DNA from: a virus
DNA length: 31,760 bases
Virus record (IMG/VR): IMGVR_UViG_3300032265_002047
Location: 1-31,760 of that record
Reading direction: 5' to 3' (one strand)
The notes under the pieces: generated by a model
Seen by the model: only the letters and a program-made list of their open reading frames with translations
Database searches by the model: none
What the model was told of the DNA's origin: nothing
Made by a program: the position numbers and the translations under genes
Shown: piece by piece, positions 23,272 to 31,760 of the stretch
Position numbering within the stretch: position 1 is the first letter of the stretch
How the letters are laid out: every line of letters begins with the position of its first letter

Positions 23272-25316
23272 TAACTTTCGATAAATACAGTTAATGTCAT
23301 TCTACCATCATTTATATCATTACCAAATAAATCAGCCGGAGCATGTAATATATCTGATGGATACAATACAAATCTATTATAAATGTTTTCTGCTAACTTA
23401 GTTTCTTTCATATCATCCGAACTAAGTAAAGTACCACCATTAGGGTCAGCGTTTGGAGTTAAATAAACTATACCAGCCCAATTAGAAAGGTCTTTATGAA
23501 ATCTAATTTCTTCAAAAGAAGGATAACATTCTGTTTTTGTTTTTTCTAAAGCATAATGAAAATGTAAAGATAAAAATTTACCTGCCAATTTTGGATTTAA
23601 TTGAGAAATTTTCTTATACATATAATTTACAAGTTCAGGATATTCTTCCATTGTAATTTCTCCTCTAAATCCTTTCCAACCAGCACCAGCTACTTCCTGA
23701 TGTGATTTAAATTTATGTTTTAATGCTAACTCTCTGATTGCATCTGGTTGGTCAAAAAAATCATCTTTAATTATTAAACCTTCAAATGGATTATTACTTG
23801 TTTTTCTTTGTATTTGTTCTAAAAATTCATTATGAGACCAATATTTTTTCATATCTTTCACATAATAAGTGTACAATTTATTCCAAGCTTCATCAGAACC
23901 AGTATTTAATCCATGATTCCACAATGTATCCGCACACACTCTTTTTGTAAGATGTCCTAATCCACTTAATATAAAACTAGTAACAGCCCATCCACCAGAA
24001 CCAAAATGATTATCAAAATCTTTATAATTTGGGCTCCTGTATTTACATATATCAATTACATCAATTACATTTTGTAATTTAGGTACTTCATTTTTGTAAT
24101 ATTTCCAAAACTCACTATCTTCTCTTTTTGTCATATAATGGTGTTGAATTAATTCTCTATATGAATCAATCATATTTGCAACAACTTTATTATATTTTTT
24201 TATAGCAGTTGGATATAAAGTTTTTTCAATTTCAGCATCCAAATAAAAATTAGAAAATAAATCAAGCTGAACTATTGTTGAATGTATTGAAGTTGCTTCC
24301 AATGGTTCTAAAAAATGAGAACTTAGTCCTACAGCTATTACATTATTTTTCCAAACATTTTCTACCCTACCGGCATTAAATTCTATAATTCTATTTGGTT
24401 TTATTTTTCTTCCTGTAATGTTTTCTAATTCGTTTTGAGCTTCTTCATCGGTTATAAATTTATCAGAATAAACATAACCACATCCGTATCTTTCTTGAGT
24501 AGGTATCTGCCACATCCAACCATTAGGCATTGCCCATGCTAAAGTTTGTGGTTTTATTTCTTCATCTTTTTCATAAGGCCAAAAATAAGTAAGTGCTTTA
24601 TTAACAGGTAACCATTTTGAATAATCAACCCAACCACCATCAACAGCATTTATTAATTTTCTACTAAATCCAGTACAATCAAACCAAAGGTCTGCTATAA
24701 TTGTTTCATTTGATTCTAGTAAATCAACACCTTCTATATTACCAGTATTTGGATTTACATCAATTTCACCTACTTCCGAATCAATATATTTAACACCATT
24801 TTTAAGAGCTACTTCTTTAAAATATTGACCAACTTTGTGAGCATCAAAATGATATGAATATCCGCCTGTTGGATTAAAATTAATTGAATAAAAAGGAACT
24901 TTATTATTTTCCCACATAGGTCCAGTTGGTGATGCTAAATAAGATTCACCATATGCTGTTGCTAAAAGGAAATCAATATCAGCGCTTTCAACAAATGTTT
25001 GAGTTGGTTGTAATGGTTCAAAAAATGATTTTCCATCCCCATTCCAATCTTTACAATTAATTCCTAATTTTATAGTTGCACCCGTTTTTTCTGCAAATTC
25101 TCTTTCGGATAAACCTTCTAATCTTTTTAATTTTTTATTTAAAAGTTCAAGCAAAATACCTGTTGAACCTTCACCTGCACCAATAATAGGAATTTTAGAA
25201 CTTTCTATTACAGTAATATCATATGGAATAACTCCATCAAATCTTTTATTACGATTTGCCAAAAATAAAGAGGCTAACCACCCCGCAGTTCCACCACCTA
25301 CTATAACAATTTTCAT
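23271..25316 (-). CDS. Flavin-dependent halogenase fused to a 2OG-Fe(II) oxygenase-like domain
   Basis: A 681-residue two-domain enzyme. Residues 1-~510 are a halogenase parallel to the downstream gene: VGGGTAGW (6-13), GAGEGSTG (46-53), K83 in ATIKLGINCKDW, WMWQIP (267-272) and E340 in FLEPLEATSI. Residues ~510-681 look like a DUF6445/prolyl-hydroxylase-type 2OG-Fe(II) oxygenase: FHKDLSNWAGIVYLTP gives the HxD iron ligands H607 and D609, LYPSDILHAPADLFG gives the distal H658, and NDGRMTLTVFIE gives R672 for 2-oxoglutarate. The HxD Asp argues for hydroxylation, because 2OG halogenases have Gly or Ala there. It sits between the fibre proteins and the second halogenase, in one operon. A joint hydroxylation and halogenation of one substrate is inference. 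Confidence 0.88.
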   Translation of the reverse strand: MKIVIVGGGTAGWLASLFLANRNKRFDGVIPYDITVIESSKIPIIGAGEGSTGILLELLNKKLKRLEGLSEREFAEKTGATIKLGINCKDWNGDGKSFFEPLQPTQTFVESADIDFLLATAYGESYLASPTGPMWENNKVPFYSINFNPTGGYSYHFDAHKVGQYFKEVALKNGVKYIDSEVGEIDVNPNTGNIEGVDLLESNETIIADLWFDCTGFSRKLINAVDGGWVDYSKWLPVNKALTYFWPYEKDEEIKPQTLAWAMPNGWMWQIPTQERYGCGYVYSDKFITDEEAQNELENITGRKIKPNRIIEFNAGRVENVWKNNVIAVGLSSHFLEPLEATSIHSTIVQLDLFSNFYLDAEIEKTLYPTAIKKYNKVVANMIDSYRELIQHHYMTKREDSEFWKYYKNEVPKLQNVIDVIDICKYRSPNYKDFDNHFGSGGWAVTSFILSGLGHLTKRVCADTLWNHGLNTGSDEAWNKLYTYYVKDMKKYWSHNEFLEQIQRKTSNNPFEGLIIKDDFFDQPDAIRELALKHKFKSHQEVAGAGWKGFRGEITMEEYPELVNYMYKKISQLNPKLAGKFLSLHFHYALEKTKTECYPSFEEIRFHKDLSNWAGIVYLTPNADPNGGTLLSSDDMKETKLAENIYNRFVLYPSDILHAPADLFGNDINDGRMTLTVFIES
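24578..24632 (-). repeat. 55-bp perfect repeat, copy in halogenase-oxygenase gene
   Basis: Identical to 22540-22594, although the two genes otherwise differ at many positions. It points to recent duplication, gene conversion or very strong constraint. Confidence 0.9.
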
Positions 25317-25321
25317 ATTTT
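25291..25321 (-). repeat. 31-bp perfect repeat at halogenase-oxygenase start
   Basis: Second copy of the block at 23241-23271, spanning the start codon region of the fused gene. Confidence 0.88.
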
Positions 25322-25326
25322 ATATT

Positions 25327-25602
25327 TTATAAATCAAAACTAGCGCTAGTTATCATTTCATATGTAACTCTAAATGCGGCTGTAAATTCTTCTTCGTTTG
25401 ATTGCAAAACCGGCTCACCCATTCCAACTGCTCCTATTGATAACGATGAACTAAATGATTGTGCCATACCTTGAAATGGTCCACTCATACCTTCACTAAC
25501 TACAATACCTTTGTTAAACATATTTTCAGTTACACATGTCATTTTTTCAGTATTAAAATTTAGTTCAAAGTAAGAACTTCCTTGTTTGTAATATTTTTTC
25601 AT
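25327..25602 (-). CDS. Small protein between fibre genes and halogenases, unknown function
   Basis: A 91-residue protein starting MKKYYKQGSSYFELNF. The middle (MSGPFQGMAQSFSSSLSIGAVGMGEP) is rich in Ser, Gly and Met and is low in charge; the end is FRVTYEMITSASFDL. There is no signal peptide or obvious membrane helix. It lies 10 nt before the fused halogenase and 15 nt after the Tyr-rich protein, so it is almost certainly in the same operon. Not recognised. Confidence 0.6.
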   Translation of the reverse strand: MKKYYKQGSSYFELNFNTEKMTCVTENMFNKGIVVSEGMSGPFQGMAQSFSSSLSIGAVGMGEPVLQSNEEEFTAAFRVTYEMITSASFDL

Positions 25603-25617
25603 TTTATATATTTTTTA

Positions 25618-26172
25618 TTAATAAGCCGTATAGTTTTCTACATATATCGTTTCACCGGATGATGCCGTCCAATATGTTTCTCTATATACATATGTAGGTT
25701 CATACACATTAAACAAATAACCTCTATAAGTTGAATACACAAATCTAGTAGATGGAATACCACCATTTCCCCAACCTACATTACCATCAAAATATGCGTA
25801 CATTTGGTCTCCAGCTCTAGCTTGATGTGCATATGACCATTGATTATACCAAGCCCATGCATCTGCTATATAATCATATTGAAAATTCCATCGTCTTACA
25901 CAAGTATCAGCATCGGCATTTCCTTCATATAGATATTGGTAGCAGTTTATATAAGAACAACCATGACAATATCCCCACCAATCACTCCAAGCATATCCAT
26001 CATTTGTTTTACCACCTACATATGCTCCATAAGGTCTACGTGATGAAGCATCATTTATACCAAAATAATATTGATTACGAGCATGGTAAATTGACATTTC
26101 ATAATAGTAATATCCTCTACATTCTATATTAATATCAGAAGCCGCAATCGTTGTTCCGTCAGGTAAAGTCAT
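25618..26172 (-). CDS. Tyr/Trp-rich small virion (fibre-associated) protein
   Basis: A 184-residue protein with about 31 tyrosines and 9 tryptophans, some 22% of residues, and 5 cysteines including CHGC. The N-terminus MTLPDGTTIAASDINIE resembles the LPxSGxIS-x-x-DINVE opening of many phage tail or virion proteins. Beyond residue 20 aromatic stretches alternate with small residues (GYYYYEM, AWSDWWGYC, AWAWYNQWSY, YVYRETYW), suggesting a compact beta structure with an exposed aromatic surface, perhaps for binding glycans. It lies among fibre genes and upstream of two halogenases. Being a substrate for them is a hypothesis only. Confidence 0.7.
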   Translation of the reverse strand: MTLPDGTTIAASDINIECRGYYYYEMSIYHARNQYYFGINDASSRRPYGAYVGGKTNDGYAWSDWWGYCHGCSYINCYQYLYEGNADADTCVRRWNFQYDYIADAWAWYNQWSYAHQARAGDQMYAYFDGNVGWGNGGIPSTRFVYSTYRGYLFNVYEPTYVYRETYWTASSGETIYVENYTAY

Positions 26173-26178
26173 AATTTA

Positions 26179-26610
26179 TTAAATTTCTTGACAACCAGTA
26201 TAATAATCAGTAGTTAAAAGGTGTCTATATGCCTGTGCCATATGGTCTAATTCAGATGGTACTTCTAACATAAATTGACATCTATAATCCATACCAGGAG
26301 TACCAATACTAACACCATGTTGATTATCAGATGCATTCATACCAATAAATCCTATTGGTTTTGCATTTGTATCTCTTGCATTTTTATCTTTCCAAACAGT
26401 TACGCCAAGTTCAGCCACATATCCAGCTGCCCAATATACTTCAGTACCTTCACCTCTATCTACATTAGTTAATCCATCCGGTCTAGATGAGTCTGGTGGT
26501 ATTGGATGGTCTGCTACTCTTTTTTTGATTGTAATGTTTGTTACTACATGATATGCGTTTTCAGCTACCAAACCAGTTCCAGGTAATTCGTAATCTCTTA
26601 ACAGTGCCAT
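26179..26610 (-). CDS. Conserved fibre-operon protein, unknown function
   Basis: A 143-residue protein starting MALLRDYELPGTGLVAENAYHVVTNI. The segment PDSSRPDGLTN and VAELGVTVWKDKNARD follow, and the C-terminus is HLLTTDYYTGCQEI. From memory, similar short proteins with the opening LPGTGL occur beside fibre genes of T4-like marine phages. It is encoded 3 nt after the large fibre gene and 6 nt before the Tyr-rich protein. Likely a structural or fibre-attachment protein; not proven. Confidence 0.7.
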   Translation of the reverse strand: MALLRDYELPGTGLVAENAYHVVTNITIKKRVADHPIPPDSSRPDGLTNVDRGEGTEVYWAAGYVAELGVTVWKDKNARDTNAKPIGFIGMNASDNQHGVSIGTPGMDYRCQFMLEVPSELDHMAQAYRHLLTTDYYTGCQEI

Positions 26611-26613
26611 AAT

Positions 26614-29600
26614 TTATCCTTTATTATTAAATATCATTTCTTTTAATTTTTCTATTTCAGCCTTTAATTCTACAATTTGATTTTGTTGTTCTTTAAATGC
26701 TTCAATAAATAGTCCTGCAAAGTTTCCATAATGAACACCAAATTCATCATTTACATCATCATATGTCACAACTTCTGGGAATATTTGGTTAACTTCTTGT
26801 GCAATAACACCGGTTTCTTTTTTGCCGGCATTTATACCAGTAACATTGTACATTTCATCCTGTATTCTATCGTAGTAAACTCCTCTTAATCCCAATACTT
26901 TATCCAATGCGTTATCAATCGTTACTATATTAAACTTTTTACGAGCATCAGAATACGCCACAATGTTACCGGTTGCATAGATACCACCATTTACATACAT
27001 ACCATATGAAGGTGATGTAGAAGATGTACCGATACCAATACAGTTATAAGGCCAATAGTGATAATACATCCATCTACCTGCTTCATAGTATATACCACCA
27101 TTACCACCACCATCAAACATTAAGTTTGGAGTATATCCGGCATTCATACTCATACCATAGTATCCGTTTCTATTACCATCATTTCTCCATCCAGAATATG
27201 ATGATGCGTAGTTAGGATACCAGTGAGCTCCATTATAACCAGTGTATATACCCGTTGTTTGGATATAGTTCCAGTTATATGTACCCATATAGTTATTAGT
27301 ATTTGCTACTTCAAATAGCAAACTACCCATATCATGGTTGTTATACATTCTTATACCCTGATAACCATAGTAAGCTCCTAATTTAATACCAGTGTGATAT
27401 GCAATTCTCACATCAGGATAAGGATAACCCCAACCACCGCCTTCTTGGAACATATTATATGCATCGTTACCTAAACCAGAATCTCCACCCGGATAACGGA
27501 AACCATATCTTCTACATTCAATAAATTGTTGTTGTGAAGTACTATTTGGGTCAACATACCAAGATGTATCATCTCTATCATAAATGATATTTGGACGAGT
27601 ATCATACAAATAAGTAATATTACCTGAATAGTGGTTGATATAAGTTGAGTATCCGTTTTGACAATCTAAGTGTAAGTTACCATTTGTTACAACCGCAGAA
27701 CCATAAGAGTTAGGTCTACCATTTGAACCCACATACATATATGCTCCCCAAGATGGATTAGGTCCATGTAATGCACCACCTCTAATTCTTAATGCAGCAT
27801 CAGATGTAGTGTTAGGGTCTAAATAATATCCACTATCATTGTTATCATAAAATATAGGTGCAAAGAATCCACCACCATAATCCATTTGCGCTACAACACC
27901 ATTATTAAATCTCCACTGCATTATATCTCCAGCATCATCACCCCATCCAATAACTGCGTTATAGTCATTATAATAAGAACCTCTTGAAACTAATCCAAAC
28001 ATTACACCATCCGAAGAACGAGTTACATGCAATCCATAAGCTTCGGCCGGTAAATACATTGGATATGAACCTAAGAAATGGTCATATCTACCAATCCAAG
28101 CCTGGTCATACCATGCATATCCACTACTACTTGTTGCTTGTCTTTGTACAATCGCACCTCTAGCTAATAATGAAATACCAGAAGTATTCAAATCCATATA
28201 GTATGTAGTATCATCACTATCATACTGATATCCAGTTCTTAATTGGTTATTATAAAATACGGTTGAGAATGCACTTTGTGCATAAATTTCTAAACCAGCA
28301 CTCTGCATTTGAATTCTACCATTATATCCTGTCAATGGTGATAACCACATAAAGTAGTTATTATCATTTGATTGAATTTGTAATGCTGATGTCCAAGCTC
28401 CTGGATAAGAACCAAAGTTAATTTCACCTTGTCCTTCTGAGTATATTGATAATGCTCTAGTTCCAGATGATGTACCAGAAGTTCTTACTTTTAGATATCT
28501 TAAATATGTGTAATCGGTAGGGTCAACTCTCCAACCACTATCATTTGCATCATAGTAAATTGGTGAATACATTGAGTTACCCGTTTGTAAATAGTTGTTT
28601 ACATTCACATAGTTACCACCACCATAAATTTGCATTGTATCATTTACAGTGTATCCACTACCACCATAGAAATATAAGTTACCAGAAGTACTAAATCTCA
28701 TATATGATGTACCAAATCCGGTATTAGGTCTACTGAAATAATATCTATTTGTAGAACCATCATTATATGAGTTATCAATATTAAATCCAAATCCCGCCCA
28801 ATCCCAAGTGTTACCAGGTTCAGATGCCCACATTAGTAAACGAGATTCACCAGTACCTGCTCCGTTATTTACTGCTCTTAGACTAACAGCAAATGTAGAA
28901 TCACCATGTGTGCCCCAAACATGCAATCTCTTACTATAATCTTGGTCACCAACTGCTAAATATTGTACTCTCGATGAACCATAAGGGTCTAAACGATAGT
29001 TAGTATTATCATAATCGTAGAATACAGGAGCTCTCATTGAACCATATGCAGATAAGTTTGCACTATAATCCAAAATTGCTCTTTCTTGTGGAATATCAGT
29101 ACCAGTTCCAGAAGTACCAACACCAGATTTAACACCAAATGATAAATAAGAACGTTCAGAACCCGGTGTGTCTTGATATCTACCACCAATCCAAATATGA
29201 GGTGCTACATCATAACCAGTACCACCACTGTAGTTTAATAATCCATTTATTGCAATACCAGCATAATATGGTGATGATGGACCTGTTCTAGTTGTATATG
29301 GTCCAATAACAATATTATAGGTATTTGCATTCATTTCACTTTCACCATTTGTAAATGATGAAACTCTCATTCTACCACCTGCATTATTTGCTGAGTTTGG
29401 TTGTATATTACTTAAGTTAAGTCTGTACATACGTGATTCACCATCACCATTCCAGAAATAGCCAGTATTATTTGAATCATAAATAAATGGTACTCTTAAG
29501 TTATTTGCAATTCTTACATCACTATCTCCAGCACCAACACTCATTAATTCAGTTGATGTTACACCAGGGGAATCTGCAAAAAATCTAGTACCACCATAAG

Positions 29601-31760
29601 AAGGATTACCACCAATTTCAACACCGGTATGCCACCCCATTACCAAACGAGTATGAGTTGAATACCCGTTGTTGTATGCAGATTTTGCGTATAATAAATA
29701 ATAAGGTGTGTTATCACTTCTTTGTCCCCAAGTGATACCATTCATTTGTCCACCAGGGTTTGAAGGGTCACCAGTTGCACTTGATAAGTTTATATGACGA
29801 GTTGTACCAGCTCCAGTTCCTTTTTGGAATAAGAATGTACCACCATTATCGTAGTATGTATCAGTATATAAAGAAGGACTTCTTAATGAAGTTACAGCAG
29901 TAAAATCACCATTATAGTTTAATTGTGCTTTTGCAGTACTCCAATCCGAACTACCTGCTCTAGATGTATAGAATAAAATGTTATGGTTTTCAGAAGATGT
30001 GTTACCTACGGTTTGCCAGTGTCCAGCATACAATCTTAAATCGTTACCATAAGTTCTAATCATACCATCATAGTTGCTAGTAATACCTAATTCAAGTGAT
30101 GGATAATCACTTAAACCAGATACTTTAATAGCAACAGTACCATTAGCATTACTTCCACCAGTTGCTGCTAAGAATTTACTATAATTTAATGTGGATGCAC
30201 CTGCTGCATCTAAAAAATATGTAGTATTATCACTATCGTAATAAATTGGTGAATCCATTCTATTATCTGCAATATATTGGAAACTTCTATTTCTAGGATA
30301 TCTACCACTATCTACTGCACCAAATGATGTTACAAGTGAAATATCCCAACCATCATCCCAAGTATCTAATGCAACATTATTAAATGTTGCTTCAAATTCT
30401 TCAACAATACATGCAGGATAACTCCAACTAGTATTAGTTTCACCAATCCAAATACAACAATAACCTCCCTGATTACCAAATCTAACTTGATATGCAGGTG
30501 AACTTAAATCACCTACAACAGATGCTGCCATATTTACCCAATATCCACCACCATAATTATATCCACTAATTAAATAAGTCCAAGAAGTTCCATCTGAATA
30601 GTTATAGATGGAAACTCTCATTTTCATCATAGTAGAACTATAACCTTGTGGCAAACGAATTTTAAATGCCCCAGTTGTACCCCCACCATTATAAGAATAA
30701 GATGCTCCACCTGGTCTTAATATTGTTGTTGAGTTTACAGTTGATGATGTGCCAGTTTGTAATCCTAATGCACTATTAATCCATAATCTACTTATATTAG
30801 AAACACTTGATGGTTTTAAATTATATGTTGCATTTGCATTATCATAATATGTACCCCCTACATACAAATTACCATCAACAGTAAGCCCTACGTTAGTATG
30901 GATAGTACCATTCCAGTTAAAATAGTTATTACCACTATTAAAATATATAGCGTTGGAAGGATAGAAATTAGTTGCATATACCGTATTAAATGTAGGTGAA
31001 TCAGATGTTCTTACATTCTGATTCATATTATATGCGTAAGCTTGGTCAACACTATTTAATAATTGTTGCCATCCAGCCCAAGAAGTATTACCATTACCAA
31101 GTCTAGTCCAAAGTCTTGCATTATCGGTATAAGCTATTTCAAATGGATAACCACCTGTCATATCATTTGCATTACCATATTTTCTCCAATACATTACACC
31201 ATTGTAAGTACCACCATCATTTAATCCATTTGTAGAGTTTGTTTTAAAATCAAATCTAATTACATTGTTAAATGAGTTTGGATTATCAGCAGTTCCTCTA
31301 GTATCTTGTGAATAAACACTATATGCGTATGTTGCTTGTAAAGAAGTACCAGCAGTGTTACCACTTTGGTCTAATATTGTAGTTCCCGCAGAATTCTGAA
31401 CAACACCACTACTTAATTTTAAATTACCCGCTAATGTTAATGAGTTTAAGTTAGATGTTGCGTTATTAATATAATAAGTTGTTGCACCACCTACATAGAT
31501 TGTATTACCAGTTACATTACCATTTACAAATAAATCAGTATCAGCGTACCATCTACTATTAGCTTCATTCCACACAAATTGTCTTGTTGCTGAAGCGTTT
31601 CTCTTAACTTCAATACCACTATCAATTATAACAGGAGCACCACTACCGGTTGCTGATGAGTTAAGAGTTACTATATTATCGTTTAAATAAACATTTGTTG
31701 TATTCAAATAAGTTGCAGTACCACTTACAGTAATATTACCAGTAATTGTTGTATTACCAA
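26614..31760 (-). CDS. Giant tail fibre with C-terminal S74 chaperone domain (5' partial)
   Basis: The frame stays open to the right edge, so the N-terminus is missing. At least 1715 codons are visible; the TTG at 31705-31707 is an internal codon. The body is Gly/Asn/Ser/Thr/Tyr-rich and contains seven or eight YDxxDTxYxxDPxxTS-type units, at about residues 290, 490, 745, 895, 1055, 1165, 1290 and 1380 (numbered from that TTG), separated by variable beta-rich inserts. Such units are common in marine phage fibres. The C-terminal ~115 residues are a Peptidase_S74 intramolecular chaperone: [11 protein letters not shown] with Ser and Lys for self-cleavage, [46 protein letters not shown] and a final coiled coil. 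The chaperone trimerises the fibre and then cuts itself off. Probable receptor-binding fibre. Confidence 0.92.
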   Translation of the reverse strand, partial: GNTTITGNITVSGTATYLNTTNVYLNDNIVTLNSSATGSGAPVIIDSGIEVKRNASATRQFVWNEANSRWYADTDLFVNGNVTGNTIYVGGATTYYINNATSNLNSLTLAGNLKLSSGVVQNSAGTTILDQSGNTAGTSLQATYAYSVYSQDTRGTADNPNSFNNVIRFDFKTNSTNGLNDGGTYNGVMYWRKYGNANDMTGGYPFEIAYTDNARLWTRLGNGNTSWAGWQQLLNSVDQAYAYNMNQNVRTSDSPTFNTVYATNFYPSNAIYFNSGNNYFNWNGTIHTNVGLTVDGNLYVGGTYYDNANATYNLKPSSVSNISRLWINSALGLQTGTSSTVNSTTILRPGGASYSYNGGGTTGAFKIRLPQGYSSTMMKMRVSIYNYSDGTSWTYLISGYNYGGGYWVNMAASVVGDLSSPAYQVRFGNQGGYCCIWIGETNTSWSYPACIVEEFEATFNNVALDTWDDGWDISLVTSFGAVDSGRYPRNRSFQYIADNRMDSPIYYDSDNTTYFLDAAGASTLNYSKFLAATGGSNANGTVAIKVSGLSDYPSLELGITSNYDGMIRTYGNDLRLYAGHWQTVGNTSSENHNILFYTSRAGSSDWSTAKAQLNYNGDFTAVTSLRSPSLYTDTYYDNGGTFLFQKGTGAGTTRHINLSSATGDPSNPGGQMNGITWGQRSDNTPYYLLYAKSAYNNGYSTHTRLVMGWHTGVEIGGNPSYGGTRFFADSPGVTSTELMSVGAGDSDVRIANNLRVPFIYDSNNTGYFWNGDGESRMYRLNLSNIQPNSANNAGGRMRVSSFTNGESEMNANTYNIVIGPYTTRTGPSSPYYAGIAINGLLNYSGGTGYDVAPHIWIGGRYQDTPGSERSYLSFGVKSGVGTSGTGTDIPQERAILDYSANLSAYGSMRAPVFYDYDNTNYRLDPYGSSRVQYLAVGDQDYSKRLHVWGTHGDSTFAVSLRAVNNGAGTGESRLLMWASEPGNTWDWAGFGFNIDNSYNDGSTNRYYFSRPNTGFGTSYMRFSTSGNLYFYGGSGYTVNDTMQIYGGGNYVNVNNYLQTGNSMYSPIYYDANDSGWRVDPTDYTYLRYLKVRTSGTSSGTRALSIYSEGQGEINFGSYPGAWTSALQIQSNDNNYFMWLSPLTGYNGRIQMQSAGLEIYAQSAFSTVFYNNQLRTGYQYDSDDTTYYMDLNTSGISLLARGAIVQRQATSSSGYAWYDQAWIGRYDHFLGSYPMYLPAEAYGLHVTRSSDGVMFGLVSRGSYYNDYNAVIGWGDDAGDIMQWRFNNGVVAQMDYGGGFFAPIFYDNNDSGYYLDPNTTSDAALRIRGGALHGPNPSWGAYMYVGSNGRPNSYGSAVVTNGNLHLDCQNGYSTYINHYSGNITYLYDTRPNIIYDRDDTSWYVDPNSTSQQQFIECRRYGFRYPGGDSGLGNDAYNMFQEGGGWGYPYPDVRIAYHTGIKLGAYYGYQGIRMYNNHDMGSLLFEVANTNNYMGTYNWNYIQTTGIYTGYNGAHWYPNYASSYSGWRNDGNRNGYYGMSMNAGYTPNLMFDGGGNGGIYYEAGRWMYYHYWPYNCIGIGTSSTSPSYGMYVNGGIYATGNIVAYSDARKKFNIVTIDNALDKVLGLRGVYYDRIQDEMYNVTGINAGKKETGVIAQEVNQIFPEVVTYDDVNDEFGVHYGNFAGLFIEAFKEQQNQIVELKAEIEKLKEMIFNNKG

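Noticed and set aside
31705-31707. TTG as start of the large fibre
   Set aside because: The frame continues in the same style to the window edge, so the gene is truncated and TTG is internal.
25618-31760. Diversity-generating retroelement variable region near the fibre end
   Set aside because: No reverse transcriptase gene and no template-like repeat with adenine-specific differences is visible; aromatic richness alone is not evidence.
1-31760. CRISPR arrays, insertion sequences, integrase or attachment sites
   Set aside because: No regularly spaced direct repeats, transposase or integrase frames were seen. The exact repeats found belong to the paired halogenase genes.

Overview
This looks like a late-gene segment of a lytic, contractile-tailed (T4-like myovirus) phage. 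Every gene I can support lies on the minus strand, so the gene order is read from right to left. The DNA is AT-rich. A Bacteroidota (Flavobacteria-like) host is suggested by three things: two promoters of the Bacteroidota form TTTG-N20-TAnnTTTR flanking the tmRNA, a secreted nuclease whose signal peptide ends in ...GNAQ, and mostly A/T-rich translation starts without Shine-Dalgarno sites. The host call is an inference.

Layout, right to left. (1) 31760-25327: fibre/adhesin region. It begins with a very long tail fibre, truncated by the window edge, that carries repeated YDxxDTxYxxDP units and a C-terminal S74 intramolecular chaperone. Three small proteins follow; one is extremely Tyr/Trp-rich. 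(2) 25316-21755: two tandem flavin-dependent halogenases with intact motifs. The upstream one is fused to a C-terminal 2OG-Fe(II) oxygenase-like domain. (3) 21719-9009: tail morphogenesis: a small conserved protein, tail sheath, tail tube, a tail-assembly-chaperone-like pair that overlaps at a T7 slippery run, a small Lys-rich protein, tape measure, a large baseplate protein, a LysM baseplate protein, a baseplate hub and one more small conserved protein. (4) 8962-8542: a phage-encoded tmRNA with an unusually long predicted tag ending in ADYAVAA. (5) 8475-1: a RimK-like ATP-grasp ligase, a small charged protein, a compact and degenerate family A DNA polymerase, a secreted non-specific nuclease, a 1434-residue multidomain protein with a ParB-like motif, a conserved small protein and a GH19 endolysin that runs off the left edge.

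Regulation. Most transcription-unit starts in the structural region carry the motif ATATTTATA (reading with transcription) 14-25 nt before the start codon (58 nt for the sheath), with no -33 TTTG. At three boundaries it sits just downstream of a hairpin terminator. I read it as a candidate phage late promoter that uses only a -10-like element. The tmRNA and rimK instead have two-element host-type promoters.

The items most worth follow-up are the halogenase/oxygenase pair next to Tyr/Trp-rich fibre proteins, the candidate frameshift in the tail chaperone genes, the tmRNA tag, and the giant ParB-containing protein.
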